A stretch of DNA of 64,000 bases, from assembly GCA_033063855.1 (NCBI GenBank), contig CP093830.1:7874854-7938853 (forward strand). Reading direction: 5' to 3'. The DNA is from Smittia aterrima. Taxonomy: Eukaryota; Arthropoda; Insecta; Diptera; Chironomidae. Numbering within the stretch: position 1 is the stretch's first letter; each line of letters starts with the position of its first letter. The notes beneath the pieces were generated by a model. That model was given only the letters and a program-made list of their open reading frames with translations. It had not been told where the DNA came from and did no database searches. Below, piece by piece: positions 20,425 through 33,800 of this stretch. The translations under genes and the position numbers were made by a program.

Positions 20425-23400
20425 AAAAATTAATTTGAAGGAAATTTTTCATTTCGACTTTCAGAAGGAAATATTCTAGATCTTTAATGAAAGGATTGTT
20501 AAGTTCTCACCATCGGTTGAACATTCTTTTCATCGTCGTTTGCTTTTGCTTCCGACGACAAGCACGTCCACTTCATCCAGATCACTTAGTTCTGTGATGG
20601 GTTGAAGAAGAATCATTGTCTAGTAGCATTTTTAAACGTGTCGTTTATCATAATTATCGTCATCATTTTCCTCCTTGCTAATAATTTTAATAGATTGGAT
20701 GATTCGAGAGATTTGACCTGCAAAGCATCGACACACGCACAAGTCGGAAACTGAGATCAAGGATGACGTGACGACAGCGACGAAGACGGGGAGTTTGGTT
20801 TTGGGGGCTCGATGAATTCTCTCGCTGTCTTCACTTGCAATTCAATACCAAGAGTCGAGTTTAAAGCCTTTAAATCGAAGCAATTGAGATATACGAGAAT
20901 CGAAATAGAGAAAGAAACTCATCGCAACTCTTCTGCGGCTATCGCTATTTCTTTTCTTCTTCACGTACTTGAGCGTCGTCTCTATGAATATACATGAATA
21001 AATCTCGAGAGAAAATCTACCACCAGCTGGAAACAGAGTGTGGCGCTGTTGTTCGTGTATTTGAGCTTAAGAGAAAAACTTAAAGAAAATACACAGTCGG
21101 TTCAATGACCTTTGTGTTTTGAATACAAGGCGAATATGTGTTTTAAACAAATACAACAAATCGCCGTCATATGTTTCTTATATATCTCAGCTTTTTTACT
21201 CTCATGTCACTTTTATAATGTTTGCGTTTCAATACCTTCAAAGCGCGGCGCGCAGTTCTCTTTCGGAAAACTTACAAGGAGAATATTTTGTTCTTCTCGC
21301 TTTCTTCGCGATCATCAAAAGTCAAATTGAGCTGAAGTGAAGTGACATCTCACTTCTTCACACGATAACGCGGAGAATGAGAAGTGGAGATTCCCGAACG
21401 AAAATTGCGTGAGAGGATGAACGCGTCGTTCGCGATGTAACTCGAGAAGGTTGAAGAGTCTAATTGATTTTTTTTTCTTCTTCATTTTTGAATATTGCGA
21501 CTCATGTTGTGAGAATCAATGCTAAATTAAGTCAGCACATTCGAAACTGAAATGACATAATGCGAATCAATCGGATCAACGAACTTGAGGCGAAGCAGAG
21601 CTCTCGCATTGTTCAAATCATCAAGAAGCTGCATATGATTGTTGCCAGCTGATGTATGCACCAATTTTGTGCAATTATAAGAAAATCTCTTCATGCATAT
21701 TTCGTTTGTTCTGACTCGTGAGATTGAAATTATGCTGAAGCATTCTTTAATTTTTTTTTTGTTTTGTTCGTTTGAACTTGTTCGTTTAAAAAAGAATATT
21801 TCTTGTTAAAGACACGTGTCGTGTTATGAACTTCCATCCTTAGATTCCATCAAAACTTGCATCATAGAGTGAATCACAGTTTCATTCAACTTTCACTGAA
21901 AGTTTATTTAAAATTGCTTCGACCAAAAAAAAAAGCTGATTTCCGAATGATAAACCGAAGTGGTTAAACGCTCGAACCGACAAAAGAGTTCAACGACATT
22001 TTTGTTGATTTTTCGTGTGTCATGCTCGTAAGCTTCGTTTGATTTTTTTTCTATTTCATTTTCTCCAAAAATAGTCACGAATCAATATGTTAAAAATATC
22101 GAAAGTTTTGTTTTCGCGTCGATTCGCGACGAACGAAAAAAAATCGAAGAATTGCATTTCTAATCTGATTTCAAATGCGTTTTCTCGCTTATGCTGATTT
22201 ATGTAAGACGTTACACCTGTAGTTTCCGATAGATTACTTTTCCGCATTTCACGATGTTATTTCATAATTAACTACTTACTTCGAAGTAATAGAAGCACTT
22301 TTGCATTTCTTTCGTCAGTGACGTTACATGTGAACTCTGTCGCTGCAGCGCTCATTCAACTCAAGCTTTGTCATTTGTCGTCGCGCTTACATGATTTATC
22401 GTTATCTAATTCCAGCAAGCATGCAAACAAGAATTCCATCATTAGGAAAATTATTCAACTGCTCCGTCTCTCTCCCTCTCGCTCTCTTATGATGAGAAAA
22501 TCCATCGAAGATTTTTCTCAATGATCTCATACAGAGTTCGCGTTACAAGCAGCGCAAATTAATACTTTTCAACTTGAGATAAAGGTCAAATCGTTGACAA
22601 TCTTGTCTAGCTCAAGTTGTTGTTCAAAGTGAACGGAACGCAATCATCAGTTTGTTTTGCAAAATTGAATTCAATTAACAAATTAACTGTAGGCGGAACG
22701 ATGTAAACTCGCTTGCATCTTTGAATGAGGAAGTTTCAGCAAAAAACGTTTGACGATTTCATTGTTTGTCTGAGTCAATGTGCTACAGGCATGCAAACAG
22801 ACTAAGCTGCCCCCTATTACGTCTTCAAGTGCAAGGACGCTTCGCTTTCAATTCCGAGGCAGTTGTGTCTGTATTTAGTTCCGTTTGCGTTACATTCGCA
22901 TGCTGATCGTGATACACTTTCAATCACCAAGCGCTGCAGTATGAAAGGAAGAGGAAGTGAATGCAAACAGCCGAACTGACCTTTTTGAGTCACCAAATTT
23001 GGAATTAATTTCAGTTACTCAATAATTCGGAGGCTGCTGGCTTGATTGATGGTGATTGTCTGTCAGAATAACTTGGAAGGATGATTTTTCATTTGTTTGC
23101 GATTAAATTAGATTAAGCTCAAATGCGGCTGGGAAAATAAATTCTTAGAATCTTTAGATCAGAAAAATGATCGCAATAATTGCGCTGAAGGTAAACGACA
23201 TTTGCTTTATTTTGCATTATTCAACAGACGTCTAGTCTATGAGTTGCAATCCAACGTTTAAATTTCTGAGAACGAAACGAAACTTCAATTCGCTGAGAAT
23301 TTGACTTTGAATTGATGAATTTTCATACAAATTGTCTTTAAATTCTTTGAGAGAAGAAGAAAAAAAATCCTTTGAGTCCCTCGTGTGCCACAAGTTTCAT

Positions 23401-26400
23401 TCTTTAACGATCTGTGAAAACGTGATCACATTGAAATGATATCGAGGATCGGAAAGGGAAATCAAACAAAAAAGGGTTCAACGAAGCCACGCGCCGTGAA
23501 AGATAAATAATCAAGAGAATGAACTTGATGAGTTCGTAAGGTGCACGAGTAAACATTTTTATCTAAATTTGTGTTTGTCGCATAAAAGCAAAAATGGGAA
23601 TCAGCTTAATAGAGCAATAAAATGATAAAACAGTAAAAGCGCCACAAGAGTCTTGTCACAAGACACAAAACGAAAGTAAGAAGACGATGCGGCAAATTTC
23701 TTAGAAATTGGATCAGGTTCAATTTACGATTATTACACTTTCTCTCCCTTCTTAAGTCTCTCCTTTGCCCTCGACGAAAGCAAACCGATCGGTTGTTTAT
23801 TAGCACGGGAGTTTACCTTTAAATCGATGTTTTGTCAATTCCTTTAGTCCGCTCAATTAGTTCTCAAAGTTATGAGTCTGAACTTTACAGCACGGCACCG
23901 GTCAAGTCGACACGAGAAAATGTCGTTTAATGATTCACAAAAAAGATCTTTTAACACATGACGAAACCGATTAAGAAAAAAAATCCTAAAATGCACACAT
24001 AACAAATGTTCAAATATTTTTTTGTTGTCGAGGTGAACGAAGACAAAAAAATCTATAGACGAGCATAATGGATACACAAAGGATCGAATTTTATTGGTTT
24101 CTGAGTTGAAGTCGGAGCTTACAATAAATTCTTGATTAATTCCCTCTAATTCTTCATTGGAATCCAAAGGAATCAATCCAGAAACAAAGTTCAAAACACA
24201 CAACACGAGATTGCTTTGCTAAGCGCGAATGTTACTGCACTTGTTTGATAGTTCGTGTTATGCAACATTTGCACTTTTCTCTTCGTCCAAACAATTTAAG
24301 TTTTGATAATTTGACGAGTCGTGCGCTTCTCTCATGTTTCTGTTTTTCCGCTAAAAGAATGAAAACCAAAAATTGAAACGTCGTGATTAGCTTTACTGGG
24401 AACTTACAGGCCTCGAGTTTCAATAGAAGACGATGAAAAGCCGAATTTAATTGGAAGTCTATGTCGATTATGCTGATATTAAACGATTGTGTCTTTGTTG
24501 GGCATTGGAATGCGCGCCATTAATGCAAAGCCTCTTCTCCTCAATCATAAAAAGTTCCTTAATCTTCAAAATATGCGAACGCATTGTGCCAAGCTATTTT
24601 TTCTCGTTCCTCAAAGATCGCGCTCTGACTCAGAGAATCCGCCTTCGAAACAATAAACTGAATAATGAAGCATTTTTTGTGAAAGATCAGAAATCTATCG
24701 ATCTTCCGACCGGAGAGTTTTGTCATCCCAAAATGAGGCATAAGCCAGACGATTGTCTCCCGATCGGTTTGAAATCAATATTCCGTCATTAAAATATTCT
24801 TTTTTTTGCGCTCGCTTTGACTGTCCGATATTTGAAAATATCTAGCAATATGCACTCAGACATTTTTTTTGTGTTGCGATATTGTTCTCGGTAGCCGAAA
24901 AAAATGTTTTGAAATTCTGATGATTTTTTCTCGATTTCTCACACATTTCGCGATTTAGTTGAAAGGGATTTTTTCTTCTGATCAAGAAAGTTTTAATGAT
25001 TTTCTATGAAACAATTGAACGAATTAAAAGCCCTTTTCGTTGACTGACGAATAACTCAGTTTCTTCTCGTCTCATAACTCTCCATGGACTATGGATGACC
25101 GTGCTTCAGGTACAATACACAATACCCAGCGTCGCATGGAATCTTCAAACGATCGAGAGACTTTTTTCTTTCTTGTTATTTTGTTTCACTTCTTCACACT
25201 CTCTTCTTTCGAAACGTGCGCTGTAAAACTTTAAAACCCTTTTGCTTTCGAGAACATAAAACTTAAATAGAAAGGAAAATCAGGATAATTACAGAGGAAT
25301 CCCTGTTTGCACAAGATCGTATATCATATTTCGCTTTTTTATGATTTAATAGCATATTGTAAAGTTAGTGAGCATAAGTAGACAAGGAGATCTATTTTAA
25401 CCCTTCCGGCACACATTTTCCTTACTCACAACGTCATAAAGCGATTATTTACTTTCTTACCCGTTCTTTCACTTTCTTTGAAGTAAAAAACACTTTTGTT
25501 TTGTGCTGGAAGAAAGCTGAAAAGGCATCGAGATCGATAAGTTCCCGACATCTGTACCGAACGACGCAATTGTGAATGCGCGTGTCAAAGCAACTTGGCA
25601 TTTAAAGGCGAAATCTGATCGATAAAGTTGCCAAAAAGTTTTTCTTCCTTTCAGCTGCCTCGCATTGAACAATCTTGAAATCGCGAGCATTCCGAAGCAA
25701 TCTAGACTTAAATAGCGTTGAAAATAGCCTGGAAACAAGCAGTTTTGCATTATTGAATTATACGCTTCATAAATGCCTCGGATCACGCGACGACTCCTCG
25801 CAGCTTCAACATTTTATTTGAGAGAAGTTCAATAATTTTCCGCTTAGAACTTTTCAGAAATTCTTTCGTTCATAAATGCGAGTCTAGAATGATATTCATT
25901 TTTATTTCCAAGAACAATCGAAGCAGCTCCAGGCAATGCAATTAAACTTCTGTCTATGATTATGATTGAACTATCAGGTTCTTAGTGAAGAAGGAAAATC
26001 ATTTTCTGTCGAAAAACATTTTTTGATTCTAGAAAAAAAAATTCTCCTCCTCGACTTGACTTCCGACTTAAAAATAGAACGATAAAGTTTTGCTAATTAA
26101 ATATTTATAAATGTGCTCAGCTCGCTTTGCTACCGTGAGAGATTCGTTTCTCGATAGAACTCGGTCACTTCAATCCAAGGCATTTGAAGGTCGGCTGTCT
26201 GGAAAAGCGACGTGTCATAATTGAAAATTTATAAATCGTTGCGCTGCGAATAAATGAAGTGAGAAGAACAAAGAATCGGAAACACCATCAGACAAACGAA
26301 AGCACAGTGACTTTCAAGTGCATAAATTAGATTAAGACTCGCTCGACTGTTTCAATTACAATACTTAATCTATAATAAATGTATTTACTTTTATAATTAA

Positions 26401-27600
26401 TTTACGATGAAAAATGAGGAAAAAGAGCGTTAAGGTTAGTGACAACTTTATGCAATTGCACTTTTAAATAGCCCGCGTTCTATTGTTGTTGTTGCTGTCG
26501 CTTAGCAGAATGTTTCGAATGACTAATTGATGTTCTGTCTCAAATTGCGTAGAAACGTCTCAGTCAGACATGTAAAGTTCTCCTCCTGCACTTAATACAA
26601 ACGAGGTTGTGATTGTTTTACACAATCACTTGGCCTGGATGTATTTCTCTCGCTCTTTCTCTCTTGCCGTCTGCGCTGATCGGAAATTCATGTTCAAGGA
26701 TGCAATTTTATTATTGTTTCATTCATTTCATTCATAAGCTTATGTGCTATGTCGCGTTTATCGTTTGAGTGTTTTTTTCATGGTCAAGACTGAATGATTA
26801 CCTCATCAGAGTTGTGTATGCATTCGATATATGAGGAAATTATGCAGTCGGCATTATCGAGAACGCAATTTGCATGGAGCGCGTAGATGCTATCGATAAT
26901 TTAGCGAAGCAATTAGTCGTCCTTTTGTAAATCTTCTGCAATTTGTTCTGAAGGTAAATTGTGATCTCTGAACTCGACAAAATGCAAACTTTGAAATTTG
27001 TCAAATATGCAGAGCGAGTAATTGCAAATTCATTTATTCGATCATCGCTCGCTCCTGCTTAACCTCCTAGTGATAACTCGATTGCTTTAAACTGGAAAAA
27101 TGAATCTATTTTGCATTTATCGGAATGTCGATTACAATACGGAATGAAGTAAGAGAATGACGCTGGCTAAAATTTTTCTACCGTCGCTGAATTTAAAACA
27201 AATCAATGAACGTGAAATCCTTGTCTCTGACTGCACAAGTTTCTTGCATGCGAACTCTTCCTAGCGACATCTTGTGATCTCGAATTCAAAATTCGATTTT
27301 CAGATATTTTTGGATTGGGGTTAGCTTATAAAACGGAGTTAGCTAAAACAAAATTAAAGTCACAAGTTTATAATTCGACGAAAATCGATTATTGCTCCCT
27401 TTCAAGGATTATTTTTAGATAAAAAGTTATAGAAGAAGGGTTTACCTATAATGTCCCTCCGAGGAAAAGTTGAAAGAATGCTTTAATTTTGCTTTAATTT
27501 CAAATTCATTTTCCTATTTCGAACAATAAAATTTTCAACAAAACAATGTAAGTTTATCTCTCTGAACACTTTATGTCCCTGGACGAACAAACTGCAATTT
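20425..27600. other. 7 kb gene desert downstream of tal/mlpt
   Basis: No credible gene. Many homopolymer A/T runs and GA/CT-rich patches occur. Open frames of 60-117 codons on both strands lack gene-like codon use or domain features. It is most likely regulatory DNA of the flanking genes. Confidence 0.5.
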
Positions 27601-27976
27601 AGTTTATTAAATTTCTTTATTGCATTATTCAAAAATTAGTTTTCAAAAATGTTTTTCATTTCTATTAACATTTATAAAACAAAGTTCTTGCAACAAAAAT
27701 AATTTTCATACGAAATAATTGAATTCGCTTTGTTAGACAAAAGTCATCTGAGAATCGTTGACGAAATTTTCTTGAGTATGCTTTGTTAAGTAAATAAATT
27801 GGAGCTTGGGCGATGTCCTCTCGTTAATTGTCGAAGGGACTTGTTCAAACATAAAAAGTTTAAGGTTTTGCTGAAGGTTTAGTAGCGTTCGTCGTTAAGA
27901 GATTGATTCTTGGCGATATTAAGAAAAAATATTTTTTTTTGACACATTTCGAGTTTAAAACTAAATAATTCCAGCT

Positions 27977-30774
27977 TTACATGATGGTGCATGGCATTGC
28001 GCAGCACAAAGGACAACTAAAAAGAAATAAAAATTGTTATTCAAATCAATTTCCGGATTTGAAATCGAATCAGAACTTACCATAAAGGCACAACGGCTGC
28101 TCCTGATTTGCTACTGCTCTTCGACTTACTCGATGACTCGTACTCGTATTTGCCGCGAGCTTTCGCATATCCTCCCTAACACCGAGAGAGAAATTATTTT
28201 CTTGAAAATTTATGAAAGTAAACAGAAATCTCACTTGAGCACGATACGAAGCTTCCTCCTTCGACGAGAAGAGCTCGTGATTTGGAGGATAGTAGACTGG
28301 CGGTCCCGTGATGTTCTTTGAGGCAACAGCAACAGCTTTGCTCTTGTCCTCCGGTTCAGACGAGTAAACCTTTGACGTTGTCATGCTCAAGTTGTTGTTT
28401 GGGGTTAATGGCTTCTCAGCGATCTGAACCCTTTTGTTTGTGTAATGGATCTCACTTGTCTAAGGATTTCAAGACGAATATAAATAACAACTCGAGGGAG
28501 TAAACATTAAAACTCTTCCTTACATCTCCAAATGAAGCCATCAAATCCTCAACTCGCTTAGGAGGGTTTCCATCAACTTCAGTGATAACTGGCCCATCGA
28601 CAGGGAAGGGATGAAGCAAAGGTTCATGCTCGGGTCGTGGATGAACGATGTTGTTTCTCGTGTTGGTTGTTGTTGTTTGTTTGTAAACGACAACCGACGG
28701 CTCATGAGGTTGTTGATGAATATATCCCGGCTGAGGTTGCTGATGAATAAATCCCGGCTGAGGAGCAGCGTAACCTGGATGCGGATGATGAACATGATTT
28801 GGATATTGATTATCGGGATAGTTATTTGGAGTTGGCGAACGATACTGCTTATTAGTCGTGTTGACAGTTTCAGTTTTGTAAACTGTAGTCTGATTAGGAG
28901 GATAGATTGTGATGCCGCCTGGAGGGACTTGAGGATGACCAGTTGAAGAATTAATTAAATCATGCTTGTAAATTGTCGTCGTGTTGTGTGGTGGAGCTTC
29001 TTGGATCGTTAAAGGCGAATAGTTGTTTGGATTAACAGGTGGCGACTGATTCTGTTGGTAGTAGTTGGCACTTCTTTCATTCCTCTCCGTTTTGTAGAAC
29101 ATTGCAGTGTTTTTCGGTGGATCACGATCAGGGAACGGGTTGGAGCCATCGTCTGGGATCTCGTACGTGTAAGTTCGGACAGTTGTTGTCACCTTTGTCT
29201 TCGGCTTCGGAAGAATATCATCGGAAAGCGAGACATGTTCTTGAAGTGCACTTGGACCAGTCGAATTCTCAACACGAACGACCTCATTGTAATTTACGTT
29301 TTTCGGAATGGACGCCACTTCGTTATTGACAGTTCGCGTCTGAGTAACATAACGCTCAGTGTTGGTAACCGGAGTGGGCGAGATAGTTCGAGTTCTCGTT
29401 TCAGTGACGTAATGCTGATTGTTGGCTGGCGACGGAGAAATCGTACGCCTGGGCTTTCCGTACAATCCATCATCGTTATACGAGACATTGCGCTTCGTTG
29501 TCGACTCAATCGAGCGTGTCTCGAAGGCCGAAGGACTCTGATGACGGATTGAACGATTAATCGATGATGTGTCGGGCGAGTCAAAGACCAGTTCGCGCGA
29601 AACAGGATTTTTGCTTGTATAGGTCGTTGTGGTCTTAATGACCTTCGTGCCCGGCTCGCTGTTGACAAAACGGAAAATGTTGCAGTGAGTTCATTTTATC
29701 AACGCTTAATATGTTTGTCTGCGAGAATTTATGGCGAATGCCAACGCAATACTCACAGTAAGCCTGAATCGATGCCAATATTGTTGGAAACGCTTCGTTT
29801 GTCTGAAAAAAAATTGTGTGAAAAATTATTTTTAGATTAAGATTTTCACAATCGAAGAGGGAGTTAGCTCGAAAGAAAATCATGTCACAGGGTACAACAT
29901 TGTCGGGAAGGAAAGAAAAATCGATTTTAATTGAAAACAACTTTTCCGCGGCCTTCAAAATGAAAAACCATTTTGATCGTGAAAAAGAAATATTTTTACG
30001 GAAAATATTTTTCTTTAACATTGAGGTCACCCTGTGCAGTTGGATAAACATTTCTCATCTGTTTAGTCATGAAATGGGTAAGCGAAATGATTCGAACCAT
30101 CCGAGAAGAGAGTGAGAGTCTAAAAATAATCTTTCGTGTAAAGGTGTTCAGATCATTTGCAATGCATTCAGGGAATTGGGATCGCAAAATGATTCATGAA
30201 AGGTTTGAAACTTACTTCGGTCGAGTGTCGCCGTGCGTTCGTGTTCAAGATCATTCAGAAGTGTATCGAGCTTGTTGATCTCGTTGACGTTTCCTCTTTC
30301 ACTTGTGTTGTAGCCACCATTCGACGAATTTGAGTATTCGTATTTTGATGTCTTGTAAACTTTGTTTGCCTGAAGAGACGACAAATCGATAAAAAAATAT
30401 TTTTAATTGCAGCTAAAGTTTCACATACGCTAAGGCCCGGACTCAATGAACGTTCTCTTAAGACTGTTGTTGTATTGACTGGATTCAAGAAGTGAACATC
30501 GCGGTGACTAGAAGAATAGCTGCTGTTTGTAATCGGTTGTCCGAGTGAGCTGCCTGGACGAGAAATGCTCTGCTGCAAATCATCGAGAATGTGATCTGAA
30601 ATGTTTTTCAAGTTATAAAAACATTTTTCGACATTTTTTTATATTTTGTTTACCCAAATTATTATCGAATTCAGTTTTTTGTGAGTAAGGCGACAAGGGC
30701 CGCGATGGCTGAAGAGTTCGAACAACATTCGTTGAATATTCCTCTCGTCGCATTTCTCTTGAAGTTGATGTCAT
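27977..30774 (-). CDS. Disordered scaffold-like protein with two LD-type motifs and Cys-rich C-terminus (unrecognised)
   Basis: Eight exons on the minus strand join in frame to 660 aa: 30774-30654, 30595-30429, 30369-30216, 29802-29757, 29658-28524, 28459-28235, 28175-28081 and 28016-27977. Two short amphipathic motifs, NLDHILDDLQQ (about 39-49) and INKLDTLLNDLEHE (127-140), resemble the LD motifs of paxillin-type adhesion adaptors. No LIM or other folded domain follows. The long exon 5 (164-541) is low-complexity, rich in Pro, Asn, Thr, Tyr and Gln. It has duplicated units (ISPSPANNQHYVTETRTR / ISPTPVTNTERYVTQTRT), repeated YK(T/H/Q) motifs (MFYKTE, TIYKHD, TVYKTE, VVYKQT) and a QPGxIHQQP repeat. 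The C-terminus is Ser/Lys-rich then VPLCCPLCCAMPCTIM, a likely palmitoylation site cluster. I infer a cytoskeleton- or junction-associated scaffold; I do not recognise the gene. Confidence 0.75.
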
Positions 30775-30887
30775 GATTTACGCTAAGAATAGGAAATTTG
30801 TGATTTGATTTAAATGCAAAATATTCGGAAAACGAAGTCTCGACGGAAAATGTTTTTAAAAATAAATTTCCTTCAGTCTCGCACGAC

Positions 30888-30897
30888 ATTTATAAAA
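30888..30897 (-). promoter_or_regulatory. TATA-like core promoter of the LD-motif gene
   Basis: On the minus strand TTTTATAAAT lies about 115 nt before the start codon at 30774, consistent with a start site near 30865 and a 90-nt leader. Other start sites are possible. Confidence 0.4.
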
Positions 30898-33800
30898 CGT
30901 CGCTTATCCGACGAGACATCCTCGCATTTGTCAATGATTCATTTGATTCAGTTTCTCGATTGTGAGTAATTGATATTTTTTCTCTTCATCTCTCGGTGCC
31001 AGTTATCTGAGTCATCTAATCTTTGACCTTCCCTTGTCGAAACTTGAGAACTTTCTCTGCACACAATCTTTTATAAAAGTTCATGAACTTTGCACTTAAA
31101 ATGTTCATCAGCACACACTTAGTTTTGTCAAGAACAGACCCGAGAGCATTAAACAACATGCTTCACTATAAAAATATTTAAATTGTTTGAGCAGCCCTTT
31201 CATCTCTGCTTTTGTTTTACTGCACGACGAGTTTGTTTTTCTCATAAGAGAATTCATAAGTTTGCACACGTATTTCCATATTGAACAAGCAAGTCCATTA
31301 GCAGCGGTCAATTTATGTGACAACTTGTGGTGTAGGAAGTCCGGATGAAGTAAAATATTTGAGAGATTCATTCTCGCCTCTAATCTCTTCTATTCAATTT
31401 GCTATTAGCAACACCATCCTCCTCGGTTGGATGGAAAAAACAATAAAGTGTGTCATAAAAATCCGACGAAGGAGGCGAAGTTTCTTTCTCAGAATCCGTA
31501 AAGCTCAACGAAGTCTTTGCCAATTCAATTATGATGAGGTCTGTAATATATTTTGGCTTGAATTGCGGGCAAATTGCGTTTTATATCTCTTTACTTTCCC
31601 CGTGGGCGATATAGTAATTAAATTTTCATATTGCCCTCGCAGTTTTTCGCATGCAAACTCAAGACGAGATTGTGTGCAAGCTGTGATCTCATTTCATGTT
31701 ATTGAAGAATAATCCATAAAAGAAAATTGATTAAATACTCCATTCACTATTCAGCTGTAAACTTTACTCGACATTACGCTCTTGATGTGTCAAGTTGCAA
31801 GGCTTGAGTGTTCTCGGAAAGAGCTTAATATCGCGAGATTAAAGAAATCCGGTCGGGGAGAGATTTTATATTTCATGACTGGAAAGTTTCATTCAATGTC
31901 AGCATTAAAATTAAGACAAACTAAGTAGATGAGCTTGTAATCCGCTATAATTTTATCGAATAAAGTTCAATGTTCTATTTATTTAATTTAATGATGACAA
32001 GTGCATTTATGAAATTATCATAAACGTTATCGGTAATGGTTCGCATACTGAACAGTTGATCGAATGCAAATAAGTTCAATTTGCATAGTGAGATTCAATC
32101 GAATTCTCCTACGCGATTCAGTCTACATGACGTAATCATATTTACAAAGTTTAGATGCTCATAACCTCCCACGAATTCGTGACTTCGACTTATATGGAAA
32201 ATATGGCTATAAAAATTGTTTTGTGTATGCTAAAAGATTCTTCAAATTCCGACCAATAAAAAATTACGTCATTGCCTCACTTAGCAACTTGCTCGAAGCG
32301 CCTACACTTTGAGGTTGTTTGAAAATACTCAGACCAACAACAATATTGTTTTAAATTTGCATTTTAAAGTCATGGAGTCAATGCAATTACTTGAGAGCGG
32401 CAATTGGTAGACAAACAAAGTTCGTTAGTAGTAGAAGGCGCAACTTAAAAATAAAATTGTTACTGTCGGCAAATATTTTTCTTGAAAACTCCAGCGGGAA
32501 ACGCTTCGAAACAGTTAACAGCACATCTGAGTCTACTTCAATGTTCACAGAAAATAAATGTAACTTCATTTCCTTAAAGAGAATCGAAACAGTAGAAAGC
32601 CTTGAGCAAGATCATTTCAAGAGTGCACGTTTTCCTTTTACGGCGCGGATAGAGAGAAATATTCGCACATGAAAAGGCAAAACTGTGATTCGTGATGCTG
32701 AAAAAATGTTTCATTGAGCGGTTGACTTGTTCAAATGTCCGTCATAAGCAAAAGCATCAATCAAGTTCATTAGTTTCTGAAGAAATCCTCGAACTCGAGT
32801 TCAATCCATTTTAGAACTCCATTTGCGACCTCAAACAGACTTTTGAATGAAAGAATGTTTTCTCCATTTCGAATGAGATCTAGCGAGCCATTACGAGCTT
32901 ATGTTTCATGCACGATCTACAACGCCGTCAAATATTTTTCTCTCAATGAATTGATGAATTCTTCATGAGCATTAGGAAGATTTTCCGAAGAAGCTTCACT
33001 GTACGTACCGCTCGTTCATTCAATCCCCGCGCGCATATCATCGTCATAAAGTAAAGAATTTAATATCCGAAAGAAAAATGAATAAGATATTACTTCGGGC
33101 GTGCATACGCGTCTGTGAAGATGTCGTGAGTGATTTCTCAAACTTGATGGAGCTACTTCGCTATGGGACATTTGTTTTAGAGCGTCAAATGAAGAAAGAA
33201 AACTTTTATTGTCGTTTTCCTTTGGAAAAAGAGAGATTACGATGTGGAAAATGTTGGTCATTAGGTTGGCACCACTTTAATAGCCCTGCGTTACGAGAAT
33301 ACTTGTGGGTGCTGGTCTTTACCTACGAGAAGCGAAGATGAGACGAGATCAAGGTGAAACAAGAGATCGTATCGTATGCATAACGCTTCACACAATCTCA
33401 TCTTTCTTCGCATTTCGCTTTTCGCGGTAGGGAATTTGGAATTCCCGGGAGAGATTTCCTCGGAGATAATGGAATCTACACGCTTTTAAAAAACTGAGAA
33501 GATTTGATTCGTTTAGACTCGTAACCTTCTTTTTGTTCTTCTCCAAAATGTTCTCACTTTGAACCTTGCAAATAATAATAATTTTTACGATCTACTAAGA
33601 CGGGAAAGACCGGTTCTCGTGCTTAGATGCTACACATTCTCGTATCTGCGAGGAGTTGGCTTGGCCCTCATTTAAATTTCAAATATCTTTGTTTGTCTAA
33701 CGATGACATGATGAGCACAATGAGTTGGTGTGTGTAATCTTGAATGAGATTCGAGGAAAAAACTTTTGAAGACGAAACTCGCAAAAATTATAATTTATTG

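Noticed and set aside
24451..24792. 113-codon open frame on the plus strand
   Set aside because: Codon use and residue content resemble translated non-coding DNA; an antisense frame of similar quality overlaps it.
29055..29552. 165-codon plus-strand frame
   Set aside because: Shadow of the minus-strand LD-motif gene exon 5, which has continuous frame, repeats and matching splice sites.
30090..30112. GATTCGAACC motif resembling a tRNA T-loop
   Set aside because: No acceptor stem, A-box or cloverleaf can be formed around it.
31317..31712. 131-codon open frame on the plus strand
   Set aside because: No domain, signal peptide or splice sites; a run of Arg codons and AT-driven composition suggest chance.
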